Assembly: GCA_035515795.1 (NCBI GenBank)
Contig: DATJAY010000029.1
Coordinates: forward strand, 1-47,845
Length of the DNA stretch: 47,845 bases
Direction: 5' to 3'
From: Candidatus Acidiferrales bacterium
GTDB taxonomy: Bacteria > Bacteroidota > Ignavibacteria > Kryptoniales > JAKASW01
Both the position numbers and the translations under genes were made by a program. Shown here piece after piece: positions 10,501 to 18,734 of the stretch. Each line of letters starts with the position of its first letter. Position 1 is the stretch's first letter. Under the pieces are notes generated by a model that saw only the letters and a program-made list of their open reading frames with translations, made no database searches and was not told the DNA's origin.

Positions 10501-10697
10501 GTATGGCGATAATTGTTATCGGCGCTTTGATCAGCTCAACATTGTTGACTTTGATACTTGTGCCTGTGATGTATACTTACGTTGATGGCTTGAAGATGAA
10601 ATTCCCGGCGCTCTTCAGGGAAGTGAAGTGGCTCTCTATGCTTAAAGGCAAACCGCGCCCGCAATACGCCGAGTCATTAGTGAGCGCAGGAAAATGA
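7530..10697 (+). CDS. efflux RND transporter permease subunit (AcrB/HAE1-like)
   Basis: This 1055-residue protein is a full-length RND pump, close to the usual 1030-1060. The start MRLTEIAIKRPAFITMVFVA is the cytoplasmic lead and TM1. The proton-relay acids in TM4 are present as D401-D402 in GILVDDSIVVLENI. The N-terminal half porter domain lies around residues 40-330, TM2-6 around 338-470, TM7 near 532-550, the second porter domain around 560-855, and TM8-12 to the end, with MSMGLVTKNAILLVDYTN in TM10 and GPTRLRPIIMT after it. It should be a proton-driven exporter of hydrophobic drugs, bile-salt-like molecules or similar. No outer-membrane channel (TolC/OprM type) gene follows, so the partner must be encoded elsewhere. 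Confidence 0.95.
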   Translation: MRLTEIAIKRPAFITMVFVALAVLGIYSYNQMGVDLLPKTDWPIVTVVTVYPGAGPKEVENDISKPLEDGLSSLNNIDNIRSYSRENVSIVVVQFGFSTDLNTAVNDVQRNVDMIRATLPKEAEAPKIQKADLNSFPIVRVSAEASMEPTVLYQFIKDRVQPALEQVPGVATINLVGGKQREIRVEVENSRLRAYNISLMQVAQALGADNLDFPAGTITDDNREFTVRLSGKFQTLDQLRNMVIASTSQGVVHLSDIADVKDTYKKTDQTFSRIAGMSAIGLIIQKTSDANSVQTSDGVQKELKNLEKVYSDRSLKFTVAQDITSFTRNSISEVKRDLGLAILMVAITLFLFLHSVRNSLIVLLSIPTSLVSTFVFMYAMGFTINLVSTMGLALVIGILVDDSIVVLENIHRHMEKGENKKTAAINGRSEIGFAAIAITLVDVVVFLPIAMVGGLVGKIFREFGLTIVVSTLISLFVSFTLTPMLASKWSKLTNYDQITFVGRFIIWFENFQKRLDAGYRKLLDWALGKRKTVLAISGAALLISLLPLPLHLIGSEFMTQADRGEFALIIEMPVGTPIEKTDATIAAIENQLKKDPNIEQYFSTVGMSEQMFSKSTTPNLGQIQIRLVPSWKRKVSTGQEMAFVKSIADNYPGVAGRASVIGMWGTANYSPLEVEIQGADLSEVVAASQQISDVMAKTDGVTDVKSTWENARPELQVVVDREKAASFGLTLGDVAAVLQTAVQGNVITKYSDNGTDYDVRLQLAERDRNQASDLGTLTLMTRTGRQIYLNQIADVISGNGPVEIDRKDRERLVTILGNLTGSRSLGDATRDIQAGIASLNLPPRIRVFFGGDNENMSDMFRDMMLALGMAVLFVYMIMVSLFESYAHPFTIMFSLPVALVGGFVALFLTGQTLNTFSMIGLIMSMGLVTKNAILLVDYTNTLRSRGYRMIDAILEAGPTRLRPIIMTTATMVLGMLPLALGLGAGSDLRQSMAIIVIGALISSTLLTLILVPVMYTYVDGLKMKFPALFREVKWLSMLKGKPRPQYAESLVSAGK

Positions 10698-10735
10698 TTG
10701 CAGTTTTGATCAGAGGTTAGTCGGAAGGACTACTA

Positions 10736-10882
10736 TTATCCGTAAATATTTTGTTCGTCGTATTCTTTTATGAAAAAATTCCTGCCGGATTTGCCCGAAC
10801 CACCATTAACAAGAGCAAAAACGAAAACGAGAGCAGCAATCGGCAGAAAAATCAAACCGATGATTTTCAGAAACTTGCCCAT
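10736..10882 (-). CDS. small single-pass membrane peptide, 48 residues, function unknown
   Basis: An ATG at 10882 (minus strand) opens a 48-codon frame ending in TAA at 10736-10738. It begins MGKFLKIIGLIFLPIAALVF, giving a hydrophobic membrane segment over about residues 4-25. A flexible GGSGKSGRN turn and a polar, acidic tail ending EQNIYG follow. GTGGAA lies directly upstream of the ATG as a weak ribosome site. It is convergent with the RND pump gene, 38 bases away. The clean N-in hydrophobic helix plus charged tail and the absence of any other gene here favour a real small protein. I recognise no family. Confidence 0.55.
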   Translation of the reverse strand: MGKFLKIIGLIFLPIAALVFVFALVNGGSGKSGRNFFIKEYDEQNIYG

Positions 10883-11166
10883 TTCCACTTCAACCTTTTA
10901 TTTCGATTGTTTGCATTCAGAATGTGAACTCCGTCTAATAGAAGACTAAACAAGCAATTAGAGTTCTCAACTTTTTATTTGATCAAATTTAAAGCCAAAT
11001 ATTCAATCAATCAAGGTTTCATTCGTTTTGTCGCCGGTATTTCCACCCACTATGTGCTTTTTATCACAACTTTTTAATTCAAAACGACGATATCATTATT
11101 CCTCTGCCAAATCCGGTTCGTTGCATCTTTGACCCCGCAGGGCTATTTTGAAAGAAAGATCGCAAA
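10883..11166. other. AT-rich intergenic region
   Basis: This 284-base AT-rich stretch separates the 48-residue peptide gene from the divergent GT2 gene and presumably holds promoters for both. I see no convincing -35/-10 pair, RNA gene or repeat. GAAAGA at the right end is the likely ribosome site of the GT2. Confidence 0.5.
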
Positions 11167-12177
11167 ATGAGTGACAGCTACCAAAAAACAAATGAATTCA
11201 AAGTCCGTCAACACGGAAATATGCCTGAGCGGGACAGGCCGCCGAGAAGGATCGATATTTCAATCGTAGTTCCCCTATATAACGAGGAACAATCGTTGAT
11301 GCCGCTTTCACTATCAATCAGAGATGCACTTGACCGGATGAACTATACTTATGAGGTGATTTTTGTCGATGACGGCTCGACGGACAATTCCTTAAGAGTT
11401 TTGAAAGACATACACCGGAAAAACCGCCGGTACAAGTTCATAAGTTTTCGTAAAAATTATGGCAAGTCCGCCGCGCTGTCGGTAGGATTTCAACACTCTC
11501 TCGGCCGAATTATTGTTACGATGGATGCGGATCTCCAGGATGATCCGAATGAGATACCGCATCTCGTAGAAAAATTAGAAAGCGGATATGATCTTGTAAA
11601 TGGTTGGAAAAGAAAGCGGCATGATCCCATTTCAAAAACGATTCCATCCAGGTTTTTTAATTTTACGACATCGCTTCTTACCGGCATAAGACTTCGTGAC
11701 TTCAACTCCGGGCTGAAAGCTTACAAACGCGAAGTAGTGCAGGATATAAAGGTCTATGGTGAGATGCACAGATTCTTGCCGGTCATGGCTCAATGGGCAG
11801 GGTATAGAATCGCAGAAATTCCGGTGATCCATCATCCGCGCAAATATGGCAAAACTAAATTTGGACTGAACAGGTTTTGGCACGGGCTTCTCGATCTGAT
11901 TACGGTTCTCTTCACCACTCGATACAGCAAACGTCCCCTTCATTTTTTTGGAGTGATGGGTTTGCTGACCTCTCTTTTGGGATTTGCAATTGATCTCGAG
12001 TTGACGATAGAGTGGCTGATGGGGAAGACCGCGATCAGCAACCGTCCGCTGTTCACTGTCGGAATTGTCCTGATTATCGTGGGGATTCAGTTCGTGTCTA
12101 TCGGGCTGCTCGGTGAGATGGTTACGCGAACCAATGTTAGCGAAGAATACTCGATCAAAGAAAAAGTATTCAACTGA
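11167..12177 (+). CDS. GT2 glycosyltransferase, polyprenyl-phosphate sugar transferase type (DPM1/GtrB/ArnC-like)
   Basis: This 336-residue enzyme should transfer a sugar from a nucleotide donor to a lipid phosphate at the inner membrane. The GT-A start is ISIVVPLYNEEQSL at about residues 32-45. FVDDGSTDNS (near 65-74) and the metal-binding MDADLQDDP (about 119-127) are intact. RFFNFTTSLLTG and the FNSGLKAYKREVV region match GtrB/DPM-like enzymes. Two C-terminal membrane helices (about 260-280 and 292-318) anchor it. The ~30-residue hydrophilic N-terminus is basic and probably disordered. It begins a plus-strand set with a GT9 and a GT4. The exact sugar (glucose, mannose, aminoarabinose) cannot be read from the sequence. 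Confidence 0.92.
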   Translation: MSDSYQKTNEFKVRQHGNMPERDRPPRRIDISIVVPLYNEEQSLMPLSLSIRDALDRMNYTYEVIFVDDGSTDNSLRVLKDIHRKNRRYKFISFRKNYGKSAALSVGFQHSLGRIIVTMDADLQDDPNEIPHLVEKLESGYDLVNGWKRKRHDPISKTIPSRFFNFTTSLLTGIRLRDFNSGLKAYKREVVQDIKVYGEMHRFLPVMAQWAGYRIAEIPVIHHPRKYGKTKFGLNRFWHGLLDLITVLFTTRYSKRPLHFFGVMGLLTSLLGFAIDLELTIEWLMGKTAISNRPLFTVGIVLIIVGIQFVSIGLLGEMVTRTNVSEEYSIKEKVFN

Positions 12178-12303
12178 AAATTATCAATTCTGGACGTTAG
12201 ATCCCGAGTTACGCGAGTTTCTGACGCATGATAACCGTGCATAATTTCCGCAATTAATTGAGCAGCAAATTTAGGATTCAAAATCTTCCATTCATTTGGA
12301 ACA

Positions 12304-13392
12304 ATGTCTCCAGTAGAAAAGTTATTCGTAAATACTGACTGCCGTCATTATCGCGGCCACATTCCTTGCAAGCCTCACAAACTATACGGGGTTCATTGTG
12401 CCGGCTGCGATTACTACGATCCGGTGCGCGAGCGGTTATTGATCATAAAATTAGGGGCTCTCGGAGACGTAATTCGTACTACTCCTCTGCTAAGAAAAAT
12501 AAAATCACTTCATCCTCAGGCCGAAATATGGTGGATAACGCACGCGCCTGAATTTCTTCCCGATGAAGTGGACCGCAAGTTGAAGTTCGAAGCGTCCTCT
12601 CTGCTTCAAATCGAAGAGACGGAATTTGATTTTCTCTTCAGCCTGGATAAAGATTACGAAGCCGCGGCTCTTGCAAATCGAGTGAAAGCAAGAGTGAAAC
12701 GAGGTTTCGTTCTCCATGACGGAAAGACTTATCCTGCCGATGATTTCTCTTACCCGAAATATTTGACCGGTCTCTTCGATGATGTCAATAAGGCAAACAC
12801 AAAAACCTACCTTGAAGAGATATTCGAACTTTGCGGGCTCACTTTTGGAGGGGAGAAGTATCTACTCTCTAATTTCAATACCGAAGGCTACAAATGGGAT
12901 CTGAGTTTGCCGCGTCCGGTAATCGGTTTGAACACAGGGTGCGGCGGAAGATGGACGAGTCGTTTGTGGAGTGAAGACAATTGGTCACGAGTGGCGAAGA
13001 CACTGAAGTCAAAAGGATATGGCGTTTTACTCCTCGGCGGTGAGCAGGAAGATGCGCGAAACAAAAGCATAGCGGCGAAAAGCGGTGCGAAATATTTCGG
13101 GTACCATCCGTTAAGGCGGTTCATAAATCTTGTCGACCAGGTCGATCTAGTCGTTACGGGCGTCACCATGGGAATGCACATAGCTATAGGACTTAGCAAA
13201 AAAATTGTCTTGATAAACAATATATTCAACAAGCACGAATTTGAATTATATGGACTCGGAAAAATCGTGGAGCCGGACAGAGAGTGCAAGTGTTTCTTTC
13301 AGCCAACGTGCGTTAACAAAGACTATTTTTGCCTCGACCATTTGCCTTGCGAGAAAGTCATAGATGCTGTCGCCGAGGTGCTGAAATTGTGA
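12304..13392 (+). CDS. GT9 glycosyltransferase (heptosyltransferase family) with N-terminal Cys/His motif
   Basis: This 362-residue GT-B enzyme belongs to the ADP-heptose:LPS heptosyltransferase family. RLLIIKLGALGDVIRTTPLL (about residues 44-63) is the family N-terminal strand and loop, and the donor half contains IGLNTGCGGRW and VTGVTMGMHIAIGLSKKIVL. It carries an unusual first 40 residues rich in Cys and His (C13, H15, C22, H25, H31, C32, C35). A second Cys cluster near the C-terminus (ECKCFFQPTC, then C-x-x-x-x-x-C) could form a metal site with it. The usual heptosyltransferase lacks these. The natural acceptor and sugar are unknown; lipid-A core or another surface glycan is likely from the neighbourhood. 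Confidence 0.87.
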   Translation: MSPVEKLFVNTDCRHYRGHIPCKPHKLYGVHCAGCDYYDPVRERLLIIKLGALGDVIRTTPLLRKIKSLHPQAEIWWITHAPEFLPDEVDRKLKFEASSLLQIEETEFDFLFSLDKDYEAAALANRVKARVKRGFVLHDGKTYPADDFSYPKYLTGLFDDVNKANTKTYLEEIFELCGLTFGGEKYLLSNFNTEGYKWDLSLPRPVIGLNTGCGGRWTSRLWSEDNWSRVAKTLKSKGYGVLLLGGEQEDARNKSIAAKSGAKYFGYHPLRRFINLVDQVDLVVTGVTMGMHIAIGLSKKIVLINNIFNKHEFELYGLGKIVEPDRECKCFFQPTCVNKDYFCLDHLPCEKVIDAVAEVLKL

Positions 13393-13448
13393 TAGCGTAT
13401 CTGCCGCAAAGCAACATCAAGTATCTGTGGTGATTCGTTCGCGATAAT

Positions 13449-14585
13449 ATGAAAATCGTAATCATTGGCACTGCGTATCCTCTCCGTGGTGGAATCGCGC
13501 ACTATGTTTCTCTCTTATGCCGGTATCTATCCAAACATCACGAAGTCTCGGTCGTCACATTTAAAAGGCAATATCCGAAATTTTTGTTCCCCGGGAAATC
13601 GCAGGTAGAGGATCCGGTCCGTGGGAAAGTGACCGATAGCGCTGCGGTGCCGGGCATTCAGGTTATCGATACGCTGAATCCATTAACATGGTACAGAGCG
13701 GGCAAAATTGTGGCAAAGTCAAAGCCAGATTTGATAATTTTCAAATACTGGATGCCTTTTTTTGCACCTGCATTCGGCGTCATTGCGAAAGTGGCTAAGA
13801 GAAAGTCGGGATGCAAGGTGCTATTCATTTGTGATAATGTAATTCCTCATGAACGTATGCCGCTTGATAAAGCACTCACTTCGTGGCTTTTCAAGAAGGG
13901 GGACTCTTTTGTAGTGCAGTCGAAGTCGGTGGAACGGGATTTACTTTCGTTGGTTACATCCCCCAAATATAAATTTGTTCCGCATCCCGTGTATGAAATA
14001 TTCGGCAAGCCGATTGAGAAAGCGGAAGCGAGACGCAAAATGGGGATCCGCGAGAATGAGAATGTGGCACTTTTCTTCGGATATATCCGGAAATACAAGG
14101 GGCTTAATGTTTTACTGGACGCAATGAAGAAAGTTCTGGGGAGAATAAACGTGAAACTTCTGGTGGTCGGTGAATTTTACGACGACAAAAGAAATTATAT
14201 CCGCCAGATTGTGGAGCTCGGCTTAAAAGATAATGTGGTGGTGATCGGCGATTATGTTCCGAACGACGAAGTAGCGAAATATTTTTCGGCTTCGGACGTC
14301 GTGGTCCTGCCATATGTCGACGCAACACAGAGCGGAATCGTACAGATAGCGTACAATTTCAATAGGCCCGCGATAACGACGAACGTCGGCGGACTAGCGG
14401 AGGTCGTTTTGAATGGGAAGACGGGTATCGTGGTACGGCCGAATTCTGCGGACGAATTATCGGATGCGATAGCAAAATTTTTTCAGGAGAATCTGGGTTT
14501 GAAATTTTCCGAGGCCGTCGCGGAGCAGAAGAAATATTACTCTTGGGACAATCTCGTAAGTGCAATCGAGGAATTAGCAAAGTGA
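13449..14585 (+). CDS. GT4 family glycosyltransferase
   Basis: This 378-residue GT-B retaining glycosyltransferase starts with MKIVIIGTAYPLRGGIAHYV, containing the Gly-rich acceptor loop of GT4 enzymes. The donor half shows VALFFGYIRKYKGLNVLLDA at about 198-217, then VVVIGDYVPNDEVAKYFSAS. Next is the nucleotide-sugar region VVLPYVDATQSGIVQIAYNF, with the T-Q-S-G variant in place of the commoner E-x7-E pattern, followed by TNVGGLAEVV. It lies 56 bases after the GT9 gene in the same direction and probably works on the same glycan. Donor and acceptor cannot be told from sequence. Confidence 0.9.
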   Translation: MKIVIIGTAYPLRGGIAHYVSLLCRYLSKHHEVSVVTFKRQYPKFLFPGKSQVEDPVRGKVTDSAAVPGIQVIDTLNPLTWYRAGKIVAKSKPDLIIFKYWMPFFAPAFGVIAKVAKRKSGCKVLFICDNVIPHERMPLDKALTSWLFKKGDSFVVQSKSVERDLLSLVTSPKYKFVPHPVYEIFGKPIEKAEARRKMGIRENENVALFFGYIRKYKGLNVLLDAMKKVLGRINVKLLVVGEFYDDKRNYIRQIVELGLKDNVVVIGDYVPNDEVAKYFSASDVVVLPYVDATQSGIVQIAYNFNRPAITTNVGGLAEVVLNGKTGIVVRPNSADELSDAIAKFFQENLGLKFSEAVAEQKKYYSWDNLVSAIEELAK

Positions 14586-14723
14586 TGCAGGGAAACCGAA
14601 ATGTAGTAATCGGCTCCCAGCGGCTGTCTCTAAAAGATCATGGAGACGTCAGGCGGTGATCCCTTTTTTAATAGCCTGCCGCGGCGATCTCGTGTCTGTG
14701 ATCTAACCTGCCTAATCGTTCGT

Positions 14724-17219
14724 CTATCGGGCCTCTGCCGGGGTCTTCTTCCTCTTCCTTAATAGAAGCGTGAAACCGGTCCCCACCAATCCGAGAACCA
14801 ATACAATATTTGTCACGAGGCTTACACTGCGTCCGGCGTAATAAATTGTCGGATGGAAAACCAGACTCACCGTGTGATTCCCCCTCGGGATCAATATTCC
14901 TCTCAAGAAATAATCGCTCTGATAAATTTCCGCCGGCTCGCCATCAATCGTGGCTTCCCACCCTTTCGGATAGTAAATTTCGCTCAACACAAGGAAATTG
15001 TTTCCGGTGGCATTTACCTGCATTGCCATGGACTGCAATTCATAATCTGAAAATCTTACTCTCGCATCCGTGCCGGGCGCATCAATTTGAATATGCGGGT
15101 CAGTTTGGAGGTAAACCGTTTTTGACGGATCGAATGTCCCGTCACGCAGCGACTGGAGGGTCGTGAGTGCGGAGGCGACTTTGCAGTTATTGACAAAGAA
15201 CGCCCGCGGTAATGCATTGTCATTTTGCAGAACAAATTGCGAACCATGAAATACGATTCGTCCTAATAAACTGTCCGGTTTGTCGGAGATGACGTATTTT
15301 ACCCCGAGCAAGCGCAGGACATTCGGATTTGTTATTCCCGCCACGTCCATCATGTCCTGGTAATTCCTTAGCTTTGCTCCGGTATATCCATAGGCATTCT
15401 GCAGCTGGAAGTAGGCCAGCGTGTTTGAATACTCCGGTTGAAAGTTATGGAATTGAATGACCCTGTACAGCGTAGTGTCGCGCTGGATAAATGACACAAA
15501 ATCGGGTTTTGTAAACTGCTGTTCCAATCCGGCCTTGTCGCTGTACTCCATCGGTTTTGCATCCACTCGCCAGAGATCGACAAGCAGGACGAGGGTCAGT
15601 GCCCCCAAGGCAGTCACCGTTTTCAGCTTTCCCGTTAAGTACAAATAGATTATGCCGCACGTGGCAGTGCAGATCAGCAGCGAAACATAAAGGTCACTCA
15701 CCATGTTATCGAACAGAATTGGATACGCCTGCTGCGATACCTTGCGGCTGGAATCGATTATGCCGTAATAAAAGTCTTTGATGCTGCCGTTCAATGTGAG
15801 GCTCAAGAGTAAAAGTCCGGCGAAGACGCTTCCCGAAATAAAAATTCTCCTTGCAAACTGTTTGTCCGCATTCTCTCTTGCTTTGATCATCGAATCGATT
15901 CCGTAAGCCGCAAGGATCGGGATAAATATCTGCACCAGTACCAGTATCATGCTTGGAGATCGGAAGCGGTTGAAATAAGGGAAGTGATAAAACATCAAGT
16001 CGAAAAGGACCGAAAATGTATTTCCAAAAGAAAGAAGCAAAGTCACAATTATGGTGAAGAGTGAAAACTGGACGAACCTGTTCTTCCTGTTCGCCACAAA
16101 CCCGATTATCGCGAGAATTATCGTGATCACTCCCATGTATTCAGGGGCAACCGTAAATGGCATCTGCCCGAAATACGTGTTGACTCTCACATCCTGGTTG
16201 CTGGAAAGTGGACCATTATAAGTGTAGTCGCCGAACCCGTAAAACGAAGGCACGAAGAATGTTGTCAACTCTCCCGGACTGAACGACCAGCTGGTAGCGT
16301 AATCATAGCTGAGCCCGGCTCCACTTTGAGCGGCTTCGTTCGAGGTCTGAACAATCGGCTGGGAGCCGCGGATGGAATATTTACTGTACTCGAGTATCGA
16401 CATGTACTTATCCGAAGACATTGCAAACGCGATAACTCCTGCCGCAATAAGGATGGCGGCATTTCTCGTGAGACTCCGCAGATTTTCTTTTTTGAAGAGA
16501 GACACCACAAAATTATATAGGTAATACAAGCCTAAAGTCAAAAGTGTATAGTATATCATCTGGACATGCGAGCCTTCGAGCATCAGGTGAATTGCGATGA
16601 TGAGAGCGATAAAGTAAGACCATCTGAATTTTTTCGAAAGTTCAATGATGAAGATAAAGATGTACGGAAAGAACGAGATGGTTATTATTTTCGTGCCATG
16701 TCCCACCATGATCCAAATTATGATGTTCATAGTGAAAACTGTTGCGGTGGCGGCAAAGAAAGCCGCGAACTTTCCGATTCCCAATCGCCTCAGTAAAACA
16801 AAAACTCCGGTACCAAAGAAGAAATAGAAGAGCACCGCCCATGCAACATCAATATTGCCGGTCGCGATGGAGAGTGTCCTTATTATCTCGCCGAAAAGAT
16901 AGTTCGTGAGGTCGTATGCGCGCGTTCCCGCTATCATGAGGCTCGCGAACGAAGGCATTCCGCTGAAAACATAAGGTATCCAGAGCGGGAAGATGTGCTC
17001 ATTGCTTGCCTCCTGCAGGTAGGTCTGGAAGCTCATTGGTGAAATGACGTCCGGGCTGACGAACACCTTCCCTTCGAAGAAAGCCTTATTGAAAAACACG
17101 ACGAGCAGAACGAGAATCAGAATTATGAAAAATGGTGTTTCGTATCTTTCAGGGAGCAGTGATTTTTCCTGAGCAATAGATGCCTTGTTGAGTCTTTGCC
17201 TTTTGTCTTTTTGTGCCAT
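14724..17219 (-). CDS. YfhO family multispanning membrane protein, probable GT-C-like glycosyltransferase
   Basis: This 831-residue membrane protein has an N-terminal hydrophobic helix at about residues 28-47. An extracytoplasmic loop with SPMSFQTYLQEASN and FPLWIPYVFSGMPSFAS (about 80-110) follows, a pattern seen at the GT-C fold loop. About eleven further membrane helices run to residue ~555. A soluble extracytoplasmic domain then holds FVSFIQRDTTLYRVI and LSEIYYPKGWEATIDGE, typical of the YfhO family, and one last helix near 800-820 precedes a basic tail. In Gram-positives YfhO is linked to glycosylation of lipoteichoic acid. Here it may transfer sugar from a lipid phosphate to a surface glycan. 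It is convergent with the GT4 gene. Confidence 0.88.
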   Translation of the reverse strand: MAQKDKRQRLNKASIAQEKSLLPERYETPFFIILILVLLVVFFNKAFFEGKVFVSPDVISPMSFQTYLQEASNEHIFPLWIPYVFSGMPSFASLMIAGTRAYDLTNYLFGEIIRTLSIATGNIDVAWAVLFYFFFGTGVFVLLRRLGIGKFAAFFAATATVFTMNIIIWIMVGHGTKIITISFFPYIFIFIIELSKKFRWSYFIALIIAIHLMLEGSHVQMIYYTLLTLGLYYLYNFVVSLFKKENLRSLTRNAAILIAAGVIAFAMSSDKYMSILEYSKYSIRGSQPIVQTSNEAAQSGAGLSYDYATSWSFSPGELTTFFVPSFYGFGDYTYNGPLSSNQDVRVNTYFGQMPFTVAPEYMGVITIILAIIGFVANRKNRFVQFSLFTIIVTLLLSFGNTFSVLFDLMFYHFPYFNRFRSPSMILVLVQIFIPILAAYGIDSMIKARENADKQFARRIFISGSVFAGLLLLSLTLNGSIKDFYYGIIDSSRKVSQQAYPILFDNMVSDLYVSLLICTATCGIIYLYLTGKLKTVTALGALTLVLLVDLWRVDAKPMEYSDKAGLEQQFTKPDFVSFIQRDTTLYRVIQFHNFQPEYSNTLAYFQLQNAYGYTGAKLRNYQDMMDVAGITNPNVLRLLGVKYVISDKPDSLLGRIVFHGSQFVLQNDNALPRAFFVNNCKVASALTTLQSLRDGTFDPSKTVYLQTDPHIQIDAPGTDARVRFSDYELQSMAMQVNATGNNFLVLSEIYYPKGWEATIDGEPAEIYQSDYFLRGILIPRGNHTVSLVFHPTIYYAGRSVSLVTNIVLVLGLVGTGFTLLLRKRKKTPAEAR

Positions 17220-17299
17220 TTTGCTTTTTCTCCGATGGAAGGGGTGGTGTCACCTCATTTTAATCATTGATATCGCTATCGACAGAGTGCGCTGGCTAC

Positions 17300-18148
17300 T
17301 CAAACTTTTATCTTTTCACCTTCGTGTGCTTTGCACGCCACAACCAATAAGCCGCCGCCGCCTTTTGGGGGAAGGAAATAGTCGAGCGCCATGAAAAGGA
17401 GCGAGACAGGAAATGTGATAATGTAATAAAACGGAAGAAGAAGAAAATAAACGCTCGATTTGTTCAGAAGGGTTATAGGTGCCTTCATTACGAGCTTCCA
17501 GTAAATATTCCCTCCGAATCCGTAAGTAAAAATGATTCTTTCAACCTTGAGATTAGCGGCCTTGAGTTTTTCCGAGATATCCTGCGGCGAATATCCGTCC
17601 CTGAAATGTTCATCGATAAAACTCTCAGACTCCAAGTTTGTGGAATGTTCCTCTCCGTGGTTTGTGCCGGCCGACGGAGTAGAAATTATCACTTTGCCTC
17701 CTTCGCGCAAGACCGAGGAGAAATTCTTGAAAACCGCCGCATCGTCTTTGATATGTTCCATTACATCGACGGAAACTATCAAGTCGAATTTATAATCGAA
17801 CATTCCCGGTAAGGCGTTTGATGACAGGTCGGCGACGACAAATTTTGCATTTGACAATTTCTGATCTTGAGCAAAACGATTGCACCTGTCAACCTCGGAT
17901 TGAATGATATCGACACCCGTGACCTTGGCACTAAATTTTTTTGCAAGATAGTATGAATATTCTCCGGGTCCGCACCCGGCGTCGAGGACGTCCGTGAAGC
18001 CATCTGTTTTAAATATTCTCCTGATCTCTCTTTTGACGTGCCATGATCGCAACAGCATAATACCGAGCCCAAAATAGTATAATTTCCTCATCGTGTGATT
18101 GGTGCCTATCGCCGATCCTATCTTTTCTTTAATTGGCTCGTATCTCAT
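17300..18148 (-). CDS. class I SAM-dependent methyltransferase
   Basis: This ~282-residue methyltransferase has a Rossmann fold with motif I VLDAGCGPGEYS near residue 55 and an acidic loop VTGVDI. Motif II/III is VSVDVMEHIKDDA and motif IV is VLREGGKVIISTP. It ends with hydrophobic C-terminal segments (VYFLLLPFYYIITFPVSLLF) that could contact the membrane. The substrate is unknown; ubiquinone-type small molecules or glycan groups are possible, and the glycan neighbourhood favours the latter. Two starts compete: GTG 18163 (with GGAAGA upstream) and ATG 18148 (with GGAAAG upstream). I chose the ATG. It precedes the YfhO gene in the same direction, 80 bases away, so the two may be co-transcribed. 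Confidence 0.88.
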   Translation of the reverse strand: MRYEPIKEKIGSAIGTNHTMRKLYYFGLGIMLLRSWHVKREIRRIFKTDGFTDVLDAGCGPGEYSYYLAKKFSAKVTGVDIIQSEVDRCNRFAQDQKLSNAKFVVADLSSNALPGMFDYKFDLIVSVDVMEHIKDDAAVFKNFSSVLREGGKVIISTPSAGTNHGEEHSTNLESESFIDEHFRDGYSPQDISEKLKAANLKVERIIFTYGFGGNIYWKLVMKAPITLLNKSSVYFLLLPFYYIITFPVSLLFMALDYFLPPKGGGGLLVVACKAHEGEKIKV

Positions 18149-18163
18149 CTTTTCTTTCCACAC

Positions 18164-18734
18164 AGAGTTCTTCCGAATGGGTTCTTTAGGAAGGCTATGG
18201 TTTTCATCGGGCGCCTTTGACTTTCGATAAGCTTATGCTATGCGAATGGCTTTCTCTCGAACTCAGTTCTTTTGCTCCCGAAGTCAAGGCACCTCAAGCA
18301 TGATGTAGTCATAAGATCGATATAAAGGTTGTCATGGCCGCGGTTCGACCGTGTATCTTCAATGTTCCATGCGTCGGATTGTCTCTCACCATCTGCTTTC
18401 AAGTGTCCACAATTTAATAATTATTGACAAAACATTTAAATTGCTGATCACTTTGAGGGGTCATGGTGCATCCCAAATAATTTTCCAACATTGAACGAAC
18501 GCAGAAATATGCGGCGTATTGAGATTTTGCGAGGTGAAAGAGTTGCTTTTTTATTTGGTCTAAAGTACATTAATCGCGTCTAGGGAATTTCTATTGTGAC
18601 ACCGACATTCAGTACTACTGGTTTGTACCCAGCAATAATGAGAAATGTTTTTTGGACAAATTTCTCACGATTGCTTCCGTTAGTGCTGGGATGAAGTTTT
18701 TCCAATCAAAATTAGGAGAAAGGGAGCGGTTACA
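18164..18734. other. long intergenic region between divergent genes
   Basis: About 570 bases separate the methyltransferase from the propeller gene. I see no RNA gene or repeat. A TTGACA at 18425-18430 has no matching -10 at 16-18 bases. AGGAGAAAGGGAG just before 18735 is a strong ribosome site. The length is unusual for this dense window and may mark an insertion or decayed gene. Confidence 0.5.

Noticed and set aside
18340-18355. GCGGTTCGACCG resembling a tRNA T arm
   Set aside because: No acceptor, D or anticodon stem could be matched around it.
18425-18430. TTGACA as a -35 for the propeller gene
   Set aside because: No acceptable -10 at 16-18 bases, and it is 300 bases from the start codon.
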